Assembly: GCA_024278015.1 (NCBI GenBank)
Contig: JAJRUC010000064.1
Coordinates: 1 to 8,993 of the forward strand
Source: Chloroflexota bacterium
GTDB taxonomy: Bacteria > Chloroflexota > Anaerolineae > 4572-78
DNA length: 8,993 nt
Direction of reading: 5' to 3'
The notes under the pieces were generated by a model, which saw only the letters and a program-made list of their open reading frames with translations, was not told the DNA's origin and searched no databases. The position numbers and the translations under genes are program-made. Positions 1 through 6,839 of the stretch are shown here, piece after piece. How positions within the stretch are numbered: position 1 is the stretch's first letter; each line of letters starts with the position of its first letter.

Positions 1-1496
1 AAAAAGGCCAGATCCAGTTCGGGATACACCGGGAAGCGGTCTTGCAGGGCTTGCGCTCTGGCGCGGGCGGTCTGCACAACTTCCGGGTTGATGACGTAAT
101 TGGCCCGGCTGGATTTTCCGGCATTTTTGCCGGATTTAATGGCGGCCGGTTGGGTATTTTCCAGCACCAGTTTGATAATCGAGGCAATTTCTTTCATTTC
201 GGCTGCGCCCATGCCCACGGTGGTGGTGGCCGGGGTGCCGATGCGCAGACCGGTGGTGTACCACGGGCCGTTGGTATCGAAGGGCAGGGCGTTGCGATTG
301 AGGGTAATGCCGCACTCGCGCACTACACTTTCGGCCTGCCGCCCGGTTAAGCCGAAGGGACGCACATCCAGCAACAGCATATGATTATCGGTACCGTTGG
401 TAGCCACGGTCATACCGGCGGCCATACAGGCTTCGGCCAACGTGCGCGCGTTTTCGACAATTTTGCGGGCATAGGCCTTGAATTCGGGCCGGGCCGCCTC
501 GGTGAAGGCCACGGCTTTGGCGGCCATTACGTGGGGCAGCGGCCCGCCGATGACCAGCGGGCAACCCTTGTCCACGTGTTCGGCAAATTCGGCGGTGGTC
601 AGCACCATGCCGCCGCGCGGCCCGCGCAGGGTTTTGTGGGTGGTGGTCGTCACCACATGGGCGTGCGGAAAGGGGTTAAAATCGCCTTCAAAAACGCCGC
701 CGGCTACCAGCCCGGCAAAGTGGGCCATATCGACCATGAAGACCGCGCCCACTTTATCGGCAATCTCCCGCATGCGCCGGAAATTGATAAAACGCGGATA
801 GGCGCTGTAGCCGGTCAGCAAAATAAGGGGCTTGATTTCCTGGGCCATCGCCTCAATTTCATCGTAATCCAGCAGGCCCGTCTCCTTGTTGACGGTGTAG
901 GTGTAGGCATCAAACATTTGGGCCGATACGTTAAAGCGATAGCCGTGGGTCAGGTGGCCGCCGGAATAATAATCCAGGCCCATCAGCCGTTGGTTGCCCA
1001 CCAACGCCCGAATTTTGTCCCAGTCAGCGCGGGTCAGGTGGGCCGGGTTCATATCGCCCAGTTCTTCCAGGGCCGGAGTTTGCACCCGCGCGTTGAGGAT
1101 AGACCAAAAGGCGATGAGGTTGGCGTCGGCGCCGCTGTGGGGCTGCACGTAAGCGTGGTCCGCCCCAAAAATTTCGCAGGCGGTTTTGACGGCGTAGCTT
1201 TCAATATCGTCCACGTTGTCGCAACCGGCGTAAAAACGGTGATGCGGATAGCCTTCGGCGTATTTGTCGGTCAGCAGGTTGCCCATTGCCAGTTGCGAAG
1301 CCAGAGACGAATAGTTTTCGCTGGCAATCAGCTTCAGGTTGGCCCGCTGGTCGGCCAGTTCCTGCACAATAGATTTGGCGATAGTGGGGGTTACATCGGC
1401 CACCTTGCTCAGGCCGGCAATGTAACTTAAAAACCCGGCGTCAATCTGGTCTGACGGGGTGACGTCGAGATAAGCCTGGATGGGTGATTTGGACAT
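1..1496 (-). CDS. glyA: Serine hydroxymethyltransferase, long form (C-terminus cut by window edge)
   Basis: This PLP enzyme interconverts serine + tetrahydrofolate with glycine + 5,10-methylene-tetrahydrofolate in the cytoplasm. I translated it from the minus strand: 498 full codons are visible and the frame is still open at base 1. Diagnostic motifs are the LIASEN segment with catalytic Glu60, YAEGYPHHRFYAGC (residues 79-92), the PLP-contacting VDMAHFAGLV (255-264; Asp256, His259) and TTTTHKTLRGPRGG with the Schiff-base lysine at Lys288. The E. coli enzyme is about 417 residues with its lysine at 229. Here the lysine is shifted about 59 residues, mainly by an insertion around residues 134-172 between the VQPHSGADAN and SGGHLTHG motifs. 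That matches the long SHMT type I remember from chlamydiae and spirochaetes. The last visible residues (RFPVYPELDLAF) look like the family C-terminus, so little is missing. It starts 25 bp after the lipoprotein stop, so the two are probably co-transcribed. Its product chemistry fits with the sox operon upstream. Confidence 0.95.
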   Translation of the reverse strand, partial: MSKSPIQAYLDVTPSDQIDAGFLSYIAGLSKVADVTPTIAKSIVQELADQRANLKLIASENYSSLASQLAMGNLLTDKYAEGYPHHRFYAGCDNVDDIESYAVKTACEIFGADHAYVQPHSGADANLIAFWSILNARVQTPALEELGDMNPAHLTRADWDKIRALVGNQRLMGLDYYSGGHLTHGYRFNVSAQMFDAYTYTVNKETGLLDYDEIEAMAQEIKPLILLTGYSAYPRFINFRRMREIADKVGAVFMVDMAHFAGLVAGGVFEGDFNPFPHAHVVTTTTHKTLRGPRGGMVLTTAEFAEHVDKGCPLVIGGPLPHVMAAKAVAFTEAARPEFKAYARKIVENARTLAEACMAAGMTVATNGTDNHMLLLDVRPFGLTGRQAESVVRECGITLNRNALPFDTNGPWYTTGLRIGTPATTTVGMGAAEMKEIASIIKLVLENTQPAAIKSGKNAGKSSRANYVINPEVVQTARARAQALQDRFPVYPELDLAF

Positions 1497-1503
1497 CGTA
1501 AGT

Positions 1504-1509
1504 CTCCTT
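1504..1509 (-). promoter_or_regulatory. Ribosome binding site of glyA
   Basis: AAGGAG on the minus strand, 7 nt before the ATG at 1496-1494. It fixes this ATG as the start and lies in the 25-bp gap after the lipoprotein gene. Confidence 0.8.
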
Positions 1510-1521
1510 GAGATGTTAAGA

Positions 1522-2766
1522 TTAAAAACCAATATTAATGGGCGTGGGGTCAACGTGGTCGTTAAAGGCCTGGATAGCCACATCTTCGTGGATGAGACCG
1601 GCCCAGAAATTAATCACATCTTTATCCCCCACGGGAATATCAACCAGTTGGATGGAGCCGGTGACGATGGCCCGCCGGCCCGGCATCAAAAAATATTCGG
1701 TTTTGCCGTTGATTTGGCGCTGTTCCAGTTGGCTCAGGGGGCCAATGGCCCAGCGATAGGGATAGGCGTAGCTGGGGTTGCCTTCGTAATCAACGCCCAC
1801 CCGCCACACGCCGGACGATTGGGGCGCGTCTTTGGTGTTAAAATTTTCGTCGCTGCGGTAGGCTGCGCCGGTATCAGGGCCGATGGTGCGAATGGGCACG
1901 CTGCCGAAATTTTCGACGGTCAGGGTAAAAGCCAGCGTTTCGCCCAGGGGGACAACCTGGTCGCCGGTTTCGGGATTATAAAAATCCACCACGGCGCTGA
2001 CAATATCGGCCCGGGGCACACCCCCTTCGGCGATGGTCAGAGCGCCGGTGACAACGGTGCGGTTGCCGACGGTATCCACTGCCTCGGCCCGGACGATGTA
2101 ATCGCCATCGGGGGGCGGGTCTGCGCCAAAATCGACGCCGCCCTCGTAATCGTAGGTGTGAAAACCGGGTTGGCCCGGCTCCACGTCGCGTTCTTTTTCA
2201 GCAATGGGGTAGCGGGTTTCGCCATCCGGGGCGATGAGATAAACTTTCACCTCCGCCTCTTTGCTCAGGTAGTAGTTGATCGTCACCCGGTCATTAATGC
2301 CGTCCCGGTTGGGAGTGAAGGTTTGCGGGTACACGCTGAAGCCCTGCAATTCGGGCCGGGCCACATCCGCATTTTGCAGCGTTACCTGCCCCTCGGCCCG
2401 CGTCTCGCGGCCCTCGTCATCCACGGCAACCACCACCCAGGTGTACGCGCCGTCGGGCAGCATGGCCCCGTCAATGACGCCGCCGAAATCAACCCGGTAG
2501 CTGCCGGTGGAGCGCCGGCGGGCATCTCTGAAGTAATGGTTGCGACCTTCGGCGTCAACCAGAAAAATAGACAGGTTGGCGCTGCGCGACAATTTGTAGC
2601 TGAAGCGGGTCACATCGTCAATGCCATCGGCGTTGGGAGAAATCACATCCGGGCTGATGGATACATCGGTCAGCAGGGGCCGCAAGCTGCCGCATCCGGA
2701 AATGAGGACCGTAGCCATCAAAAGCAGCGCGGCTATCGAAGATAAAAGGAAGAATTTATGGTTCAT
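1522..2766 (-). CDS. Secreted lipoprotein with two FlgD-like Ig repeats
   Basis: A 414-residue protein of unknown specific function. The N-terminus is a lipoprotein signal peptide: MNHKFF, a hydrophobic stretch (residues 7-22), then an ISGC lipobox with the lipidated cysteine at Cys25. Export and membrane anchoring are therefore predicted. Two related repeats follow, about 37-131 and 144-245. Each opens with an SPN/TPN-x-DGI-x-D loop (PNADGIDD at 44-51, PNRDGINDR at 152-160) and ends in a DGxY-type strand (PDGAYTW, PDGDYIV). This is the FlgD-type Ig-like fold found in many cell-surface proteins. The C-terminal part (about 251-414) looks like a beta-rich CARDB/Ig-like domain (LAFTLTVENFGSVPI) and has no recognised catalytic motif. 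The start was chosen at 2766 because the signal peptide begins there; the reading frame continues 38 codons upstream without a signal sequence. A GAGG lies 6 nt before the ATG, and a stronger AAGGAGG lies about 25 nt before it. Its place directly before glyA has no obvious functional reason. Confidence 0.85.
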   Translation of the reverse strand: MNHKFFLLSSIAALLLMATVLISGCGSLRPLLTDVSISPDVISPNADGIDDVTRFSYKLSRSANLSIFLVDAEGRNHYFRDARRRSTGSYRVDFGGVIDGAMLPDGAYTWVVVAVDDEGRETRAEGQVTLQNADVARPELQGFSVYPQTFTPNRDGINDRVTINYYLSKEAEVKVYLIAPDGETRYPIAEKERDVEPGQPGFHTYDYEGGVDFGADPPPDGDYIVRAEAVDTVGNRTVVTGALTIAEGGVPRADIVSAVVDFYNPETGDQVVPLGETLAFTLTVENFGSVPIRTIGPDTGAAYRSDENFNTKDAPQSSGVWRVGVDYEGNPSYAYPYRWAIGPLSQLEQRQINGKTEYFLMPGRRAIVTGSIQLVDIPVGDKDVINFWAGLIHEDVAIQAFNDHVDPTPINIGF

Positions 2767-2816
2767 ACACGCCTCGCGTCGGTTTGGTACGCGCCTCCTT
2801 CTTTTTCCACCGCAGG

Positions 2817-2825
2817 AGTGTACCA
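2817..2825 (-). promoter_or_regulatory. Possible extended -10 promoter of the lipoprotein-glyA unit
   Basis: On the minus strand the bases read TGGTACACT, an extended -10 shape (TGn followed by a hexamer matching TATAAT at 4 of 6 positions). Transcription would start near 2810, giving a leader of about 44 nt with AAGGAGG inside it. No good -35 hexamer is seen at the right spacing, so this rests on the -10 alone. Confidence 0.25.
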
Positions 2826-2869
2826 CACCTTGCAATTTTTGGCACGAATCGAGGCGTAATTTGTCCGAC

Positions 2870-2911
2870 AACTTTTGCAATGCAACCGGTAAAAAGCAAA
2901 AGGCAAAAGTT
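2870..2911. repeat. 9-bp inverted repeat upstream of the lipoprotein gene
   Basis: AACTTTTGC (2870-2878) is exactly complementary to GCAAAAGTT (2903-2911), with 24 bp between the arms. It lies 45-50 bp upstream of the possible -10 and could be an operator or a stem-loop. The sequence is A/T-rich and simple, so chance is possible. Confidence 0.35.
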
Positions 2912-2912
2912 T

Positions 2913-2948
2913 GGGGATAAATAGTTGCAATTTAATTTCAGAACGATT
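2913..2948. repeat. 36-bp direct repeat, copy 1
   Basis: GGGG-(A/G)-TAAA-(T/C) followed by a perfectly conserved A/T-rich 26-mer beginning AGTTGCAATTTAATTTC. It matches 3198-3233 at 34 of 36 positions, in the same orientation, offset by 285 bp. Identity stops abruptly on the right side. Confidence 0.85.
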
Positions 2949-3030
2949 TCGGCTATTCAGGCATAAACATTTGTAACGACAAATAGCGCGCTTTTACTGC
3001 CCGGCCCCTCTGATAAAGAAACCGTTGCGC

Positions 3031-3191
3031 GTCAATCCTCCCCCCTTCAAAGGAGAAAGTCAATCCTCCCCTTCAAAGGAGAAAATCAATCCTCCCCTTC
3101 AAAGGAGAAAGTCAATCCTCCCCCCTTCAAAGGAGAAAGTCAATCCTCCCCTTCAAAGGAGAAAGTCAATCCTCCCCTTCAAAGGGGGGAG
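3031..3191. repeat. Tandem array of six 26/28-bp palindromic units
   Basis: Six head-to-tail units begin at 3031, 3059, 3085, 3111, 3139 and 3165. Their lengths are 28, 26, 26, 28 and 26, and the last unit diverges after about 20 bp. Each contains GTCAATCCTCCCCTTCAAAG (or the version with two extra C), then GAGAAA. Each unit carries a small inverted repeat, CTCC...GGAG. The final unit instead runs into a G-run (3184-3189) and ends as a fuller palindrome, with CTCCCC (3172-3177) pairing with GGGGAG (3186-3191). There are no spacers and no coding capacity. Units are near identical; only the C-run length and one G/A change vary. Confidence 0.95.
3172..3191. terminator. Possible transcript-end hairpin downstream of soxG
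   Basis: A 6-bp G/C-rich stem (CTCCCC with GGGGAG) whose 8-nt loop can add TT/AA pairs, located 65-84 bp beyond the soxG stop. No T-run follows on the minus strand, so classical intrinsic termination is doubtful. It may only be the terminal unit of the repeat array. Confidence 0.25.
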
Positions 3192-3197
3192 TTAGAG

Positions 3198-3233
3198 GGG
3201 GGTAAACAGTTGCAATTTAATTTCAGAACGATT
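3198..3233. repeat. 36-bp direct repeat, copy 2
   Basis: Second copy of the element at 2913-2948 (34 of 36 identical, 26 consecutive bases perfect). It begins in the G-run at the end of the palindromic array and stops 22 bp short of the soxG stop codon. Confidence 0.85.
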
Positions 3234-3255
3234 CACCCGTCACAGCAAAGACAAT

Positions 3256-3936
3256 TTACAACCCCAAAACCGCCTGCCGGCCCAGCGGCGCAAGGCCCAC
3301 ATCCTGCCCGGCCTGCATCACCGTTTCCCACAAATACGCGCCCAGCGAGGCCGCGCCCAGCAGGGCAAAAGCGGGCGTTTGCCCGATGTCGCGCCGCAAG
3401 ATGATTTGGGCCGTTTTGGCGACGCTGCTTTGCCGCACCGCCAAATTCGGAAAAGCCGCCGGGCCGAAATTCAGGCCGCACAACCGGCCCAACACCTCAG
3501 CCGAAGCCGGGCCAACCAGCCACAACTCACTGCGGCCGTGGGTAAGGTCTGTAATCGTCAACAAGCCGTCGAGGGCGGCAGCCGCCCGATTGAGCCGGGT
3601 CAGCGTGGCAACAACGTCCTCCGGCGCGGTTGTGACCAGCAGATGGTCGGGGCGCAAGCGCCACAAATACGCCTTGTCCGCTGCTGCGCCCGCGCCCACT
3701 GCCGGAGCCGTCGCCTGCCACACGGCGGCGGTCAGGGCCTCAAGCTGATGGCCTTCTATCGTAATTTTACCGTTCGCCGAAAGGTCGGTCAGGGCCACGG
3801 CGGCGCGGGCGGCGGCGGTTTCCGCTTCCACCGCCGAAAATCGCTGCGACAGTTGCCAGCCGTCCACGTCTGTAAATTGCGCGCCCGCCTGTGCGGCAAT
3901 GGCGTGCAGGGGAGTTTGTTTGTACAATTCGGTCAT
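3256..3936 (-). CDS. soxG: Sarcosine oxidase/dehydrogenase gamma subunit
   Basis: The gamma subunit of the heterotetrameric sarcosine oxidase complex, a structural subunit with a GcvT/YgfZ-like fold. It is 226 residues here against roughly 200 in the family. Features I recognise are the N-terminal LHAIAAQAGAQF segment, LTDLSANGKITIEG (compare the LxDxSxxGKxxLxG strand of GcvT-type proteins) and the central ITDLTHGRSELWLVGPASAEVLGRLCGLN, followed by a C-terminal helix pair. Divergence is normal for gamma, so the assignment rests largely on its fixed position as the last gene of soxBDAG. Two in-frame ATGs are adjacent (3939 and 3936). AGAGGTG sits 1 nt before the first and 4 nt before the second, so the second is preferred. 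It starts 17 bp after the soxA stop and ends 22 bp before a repeat-filled non-coding region. Confidence 0.85.
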   Translation of the reverse strand: MTELYKQTPLHAIAAQAGAQFTDVDGWQLSQRFSAVEAETAAARAAVALTDLSANGKITIEGHQLEALTAAVWQATAPAVGAGAAADKAYLWRLRPDHLLVTTAPEDVVATLTRLNRAAAALDGLLTITDLTHGRSELWLVGPASAEVLGRLCGLNFGPAAFPNLAVRQSSVAKTAQIILRRDIGQTPAFALLGAASLGAYLWETVMQAGQDVGLAPLGRQAVLGL

Positions 3937-3953
3937 CATTCACCTCTGTAAAT

Positions 3954-6839
3954 TTATATACGCAGCCGGTCGCCCTGGGGGTCGTAAAACGGGCCGTGAT
4001 GGACGCGCGCCTCTTCAAGTTTGCCGTTCATCCGAATGGTGAACGTTGCGCCGGGTTGCCCGGCCAAGGGGGCAGGCAACCAGCACAAGCCGATAGTTTG
4101 GTTGAGGGTGGGGCTGTGGCGGCTGGATGTGACCCAGCCGATAATCTCCGGCCCGGCGGCGGTTGGCCGGACAATTTGCAGCCCTTCGTCCGGCACAAGG
4201 CCCGGTCGGGCCATTGTAAAGCCCACCAAACGCTGGGCCGGGCCATCTTGCGCCACTTGCCGCAACGGGCGTTGGCCCAGAAAATCGGCTTTATCCAGCT
4301 TGACTGCCCAGGCCATATCCGCCGAAATGGGGTCGCTCAAGGCGTCGGTATCTTGCCCCACAATGATGTGCGCCTTTTCCAGCCGCAAAATGCGCTGGGC
4401 TTCCACCCCGAAGGGGGCAATGCCAAAATCACGGCCCGCATCCAGCAGGCGTTCCCACACATAGTGGGCCGCGCCGGTGGGGCAGTGGATTTCGTAAGAG
4501 AGTTCGCCGGTAAAACCGATGCGCATCACCATGCAGGCCACGCCCGCCAGGGTCAAATGTCGAACATGCATGTACGGGAAGGCCTCATTCAAGAGGTCGG
4601 CATCGGTCAGTTTTTGCAACACGGCCCGCGCGCGCGGCCCGGCAAGGTTGAAGGCGGCGTTCACCTCGCTGATGTTGGTCACATGCACCTCGCCGCCCCA
4701 GCCCGATTGCAGCCACCACTGCATCCACTCGAAGATAGCGCCCGCGCCCGATGAGGTGGTGGTGGTGTACCATGTCGTTTCAGACAGGCGGGCGGTCACG
4801 CCGTCGTTCATAACCACGCCTTCATCGTTACACATCACCCCGTAGCGCACCCGGCCCACGCCCAGTTTTTGCCATTTATTGACGTAAATCCGGTCCAGAA
4901 AATCGGGCGCGCCGGGGCCGGTCAGTTGCAGTTTGCCCAGGGTGCTGACATCAATCAGGCCAACGCGCTCGCGCACGGCCTGCACTTCGGCGGGTGGATT
5001 GCCGTAGTGTTCGGGGCGCATCCACAGCCCGGCCACCATCATGCCGGCCCCGTTGGCCCGGTGCCATGCATCCAGCGCGGTGCGTTTGACCGGCTCCATA
5101 TTTTGCCCGGCCAGCACCCCCAACGACACGGGGGCCAGCGGCGGGCGGGCGGTGGTGGTTCCGGTTTGGGCCACCGATTGGCCGGTGTGCCGGGCGCACA
5201 GGTGGATGGTGTTGGCCGCACACATTTTGCCCTGGCACGGCCCCATTGAAATGGTGCTGTAGCGTTTGAGCAGTTCAATGCTGTCAAAGCCTTCGGCGAT
5301 GGCGGTTTCCAGGTCTTTGTCGGTCACATCTTCGCAGAAGCACACGAACCGTTTTTGCGAACCAGGCACATCCACCCGCGCCGAAGACCGTTTCGGCCCG
5401 GCGGCTTTTTGCCCGGCCAGGGCGGTTATTTCGGCGGACGGGGGAGCCGGGGCCAAGCCCAAAAAGGCGGCGGCCTGCCGACCTGCCAGCCGGCCTTCGG
5501 CCAGTTCTGTGGCGCCGGCGTGGCTGCCGGCCACCCGTCCGGCGGCAAACACGCCGGCGGGCAACGTTTCCGGCAAAAATTCGGCCCGGTCTTCGTTGTA
5601 GCTGATTTTGGTTTGGGCCTGATACAGCAAGCCGTTGGCCGGGGTCAGGCCAATATTAATCACAATCAAATCCCCGGCGATAAATTGCGGCCGGACCTGG
5701 GCATCCAGCGGCGCAATATCCGCGCCTTCTACCGCGCCGGCGCCCCGCGCCGCCCGAATGGTGTGCCTCCAGAAAACCCGCGCGTCGGCTTGCAAAACAT
5801 GGCTCACCGCGCCGGCTTCGCTTTCGGGCCGCTCATCAACCACGGCGACCACCGACACTCCGGCGGCCTGCAACCCGGCGGCAATGCGCCAGCCGCCATC
5901 GTTGGCCGTCACCACAATGGCCCGTTTGCCCGGCTGAACGCCGTACAGGCGCAGCAATCGCTGGGCCGCGCCGCCGAACCTTACGCCGGGCAGCTCATCG
6001 TTATCGAAAATCAGCGGGCGGTCATAGGCTCCGGTGGCAAAAATGACCGCGCCCGCCCGAATTTTGAACAGCCGGTTGCCGCGCCGGGCCGACAGCCAGT
6101 TATCTTCATAGCAGCTCAAAACGGTGGTTTCGGGGTAAACGGTGATGCCCGGATGGGCCTCTGCCTGGGCCGCCAAATCTGGCAGCGGGCCGTCATCCGG
6201 GGCGGGCAGGGCGTAGCGCCAGTGTCCGCCCGGTTGCGGATTTTCATCGAACAGAGAGACGGTGGCTCCCTGCTCTGCCGCCGCAAGGGCCGCGCTTAAT
6301 CCGGCGGGGCCGCCCCCCACCACAGCCACATCGGTATGCAGATATTGCTTGTCGTACCGGTCGGGGGGTGTGGCCGGGTTCACCTTCCCCAGCCCGGCTA
6401 TGCGGCGCAGGATGCGTTCAAACAGGGGCCACATTGCCTGGGGCCGGATGAAGGTTTTGTAATAGAAGCCCACCGGCATAAATCGGCTGAACAGGCCGGT
6501 GAAGGCCATCGCATCTTTTTTAAGCGAGGGCCAAACATTTTGCGGCTTAACCACCATATCCGGTTCGGCGGGGGTTTGGCAGGCCCGCACATTCGGCTCA
6601 TCGCCAACCTGCACCAGACAATTGGGGCAGTGGCCCGCCATGCACATTACCCCCCGGGGCCGATGGTATTTGAAGGAGCGGCTGATGACATGCACCCCGG
6701 CTGCCGCCAACGCCGAAGCAATGGTATCGCCGGGGTGGGCGATGACAGCGCGGCCCTCGAAGGTGAAGGTGAAGGTTTGGGCGCGGTCAATGGTTTCGCC
6801 GGCCTGCGGCTCCAGTCGATACAGGGCGTTATTCAACAC
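3954..6839 (-). CDS. soxA: Sarcosine oxidase/dehydrogenase alpha subunit with two predicted [2Fe-2S] sites
   Basis: Large subunit of the cytoplasmic SoxBDAG complex. It passes the methyl-derived C1 unit of sarcosine to tetrahydrofolate and binds NAD(H). Domain order over 961 residues: a ferredoxin-like domain (about 20-95) with Cys66, Cys71, Cys74 and Cys87 (C-x4-C-x2-C-x12-C); a Rossmann dinucleotide domain (about 170-460) with GGGPAG at 175-180, Asp198-Glu199 after the second strand and ATGAYDRP at 268-275; a BFD-like domain with Cys500, Cys502, Cys535 and Cys540 (C-x-C-x32-C-x4-C); and a GcvT-type folate domain (about 575-961) with NDG at 678-680 and SSRHSPTLNQTIGL near 905-918. Length is typical of SoxA. 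As I recall, the classical aerobic alpha subunit lacks both cysteine sets, so this one resembles the cluster-bearing relatives (cyanide synthase, octopine/nopaline oxidase, archaeal proline dehydrogenase alpha). The start is GTG (6839), with AAGGAG 6 nt upstream; a TTG follows directly. It overlaps the soxD end by 11 bp. N-methylglutamate dehydrogenase is the main alternative. Confidence 0.93.
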   Translation of the reverse strand: MLNNALYRLEPQAGETIDRAQTFTFTFEGRAVIAHPGDTIASALAAAGVHVISRSFKYHRPRGVMCMAGHCPNCLVQVGDEPNVRACQTPAEPDMVVKPQNVWPSLKKDAMAFTGLFSRFMPVGFYYKTFIRPQAMWPLFERILRRIAGLGKVNPATPPDRYDKQYLHTDVAVVGGGPAGLSAALAAAEQGATVSLFDENPQPGGHWRYALPAPDDGPLPDLAAQAEAHPGITVYPETTVLSCYEDNWLSARRGNRLFKIRAGAVIFATGAYDRPLIFDNDELPGVRFGGAAQRLLRLYGVQPGKRAIVVTANDGGWRIAAGLQAAGVSVVAVVDERPESEAGAVSHVLQADARVFWRHTIRAARGAGAVEGADIAPLDAQVRPQFIAGDLIVINIGLTPANGLLYQAQTKISYNEDRAEFLPETLPAGVFAAGRVAGSHAGATELAEGRLAGRQAAAFLGLAPAPPSAEITALAGQKAAGPKRSSARVDVPGSQKRFVCFCEDVTDKDLETAIAEGFDSIELLKRYSTISMGPCQGKMCAANTIHLCARHTGQSVAQTGTTTARPPLAPVSLGVLAGQNMEPVKRTALDAWHRANGAGMMVAGLWMRPEHYGNPPAEVQAVRERVGLIDVSTLGKLQLTGPGAPDFLDRIYVNKWQKLGVGRVRYGVMCNDEGVVMNDGVTARLSETTWYTTTTSSGAGAIFEWMQWWLQSGWGGEVHVTNISEVNAAFNLAGPRARAVLQKLTDADLLNEAFPYMHVRHLTLAGVACMVMRIGFTGELSYEIHCPTGAAHYVWERLLDAGRDFGIAPFGVEAQRILRLEKAHIIVGQDTDALSDPISADMAWAVKLDKADFLGQRPLRQVAQDGPAQRLVGFTMARPGLVPDEGLQIVRPTAAGPEIIGWVTSSRHSPTLNQTIGLCWLPAPLAGQPGATFTIRMNGKLEEARVHHGPFYDPQGDRLRI

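Larger units (their letters stand above)
2767..3255. other. 489-bp non-coding region between soxG and the lipoprotein gene
   Basis: No convincing gene is present on either strand. The region holds, from left to right, the 5' leader and possible promoter of the lipoprotein-glyA unit, a 9-bp inverted repeat, the first copy of a 36-bp direct repeat, about 80 bp of unremarkable sequence with a small hairpin (2969-2974 pairing with 2979-2984, loop AACG), a tandem array of 26/28-bp units, and the second copy of the direct repeat ending 22 bp from the soxG stop. The short reading frames here are repetitive or low-complexity. Confidence 0.8.

Noticed and set aside
381..1430. Long plus-strand open frame opposite glyA (349 codons), and another at 1480-2745 opposite the lipoprotein gene
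   Set aside because: Both are antisense shadows of well-supported minus-strand genes in GC-rich DNA. Their products are Gly/His/Ala/Val-rich with no recognisable family, and the minus-strand products carry clear motifs.
3031..3191. CRISPR array
   Set aside because: Units abut directly with no unique spacers, each unit is a simple C-run/G-run palindrome, and no cas gene is present.
2913..3233. Insertion sequence or integrated element bounded by the 36-bp direct repeats
   Set aside because: There is no transposase, no terminal inverted repeats and only 285 bp per unit. Kept as a direct repeat only.
3210..3404. Small plus-strand frame starting inside direct repeat copy 2
   Set aside because: It is Pro/Arg/Ala-rich, lies largely antisense to soxG and has no convincing ribosome binding site.
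3954..6839. Alpha subunit of N-methylglutamate dehydrogenase instead of sarcosine oxidase
   Set aside because: The subunits are homologous and cannot be separated by eye. No gmaS or mgs gene is seen, and the glyA and MttB-family neighbours favour sarcosine. Left as an alternative.
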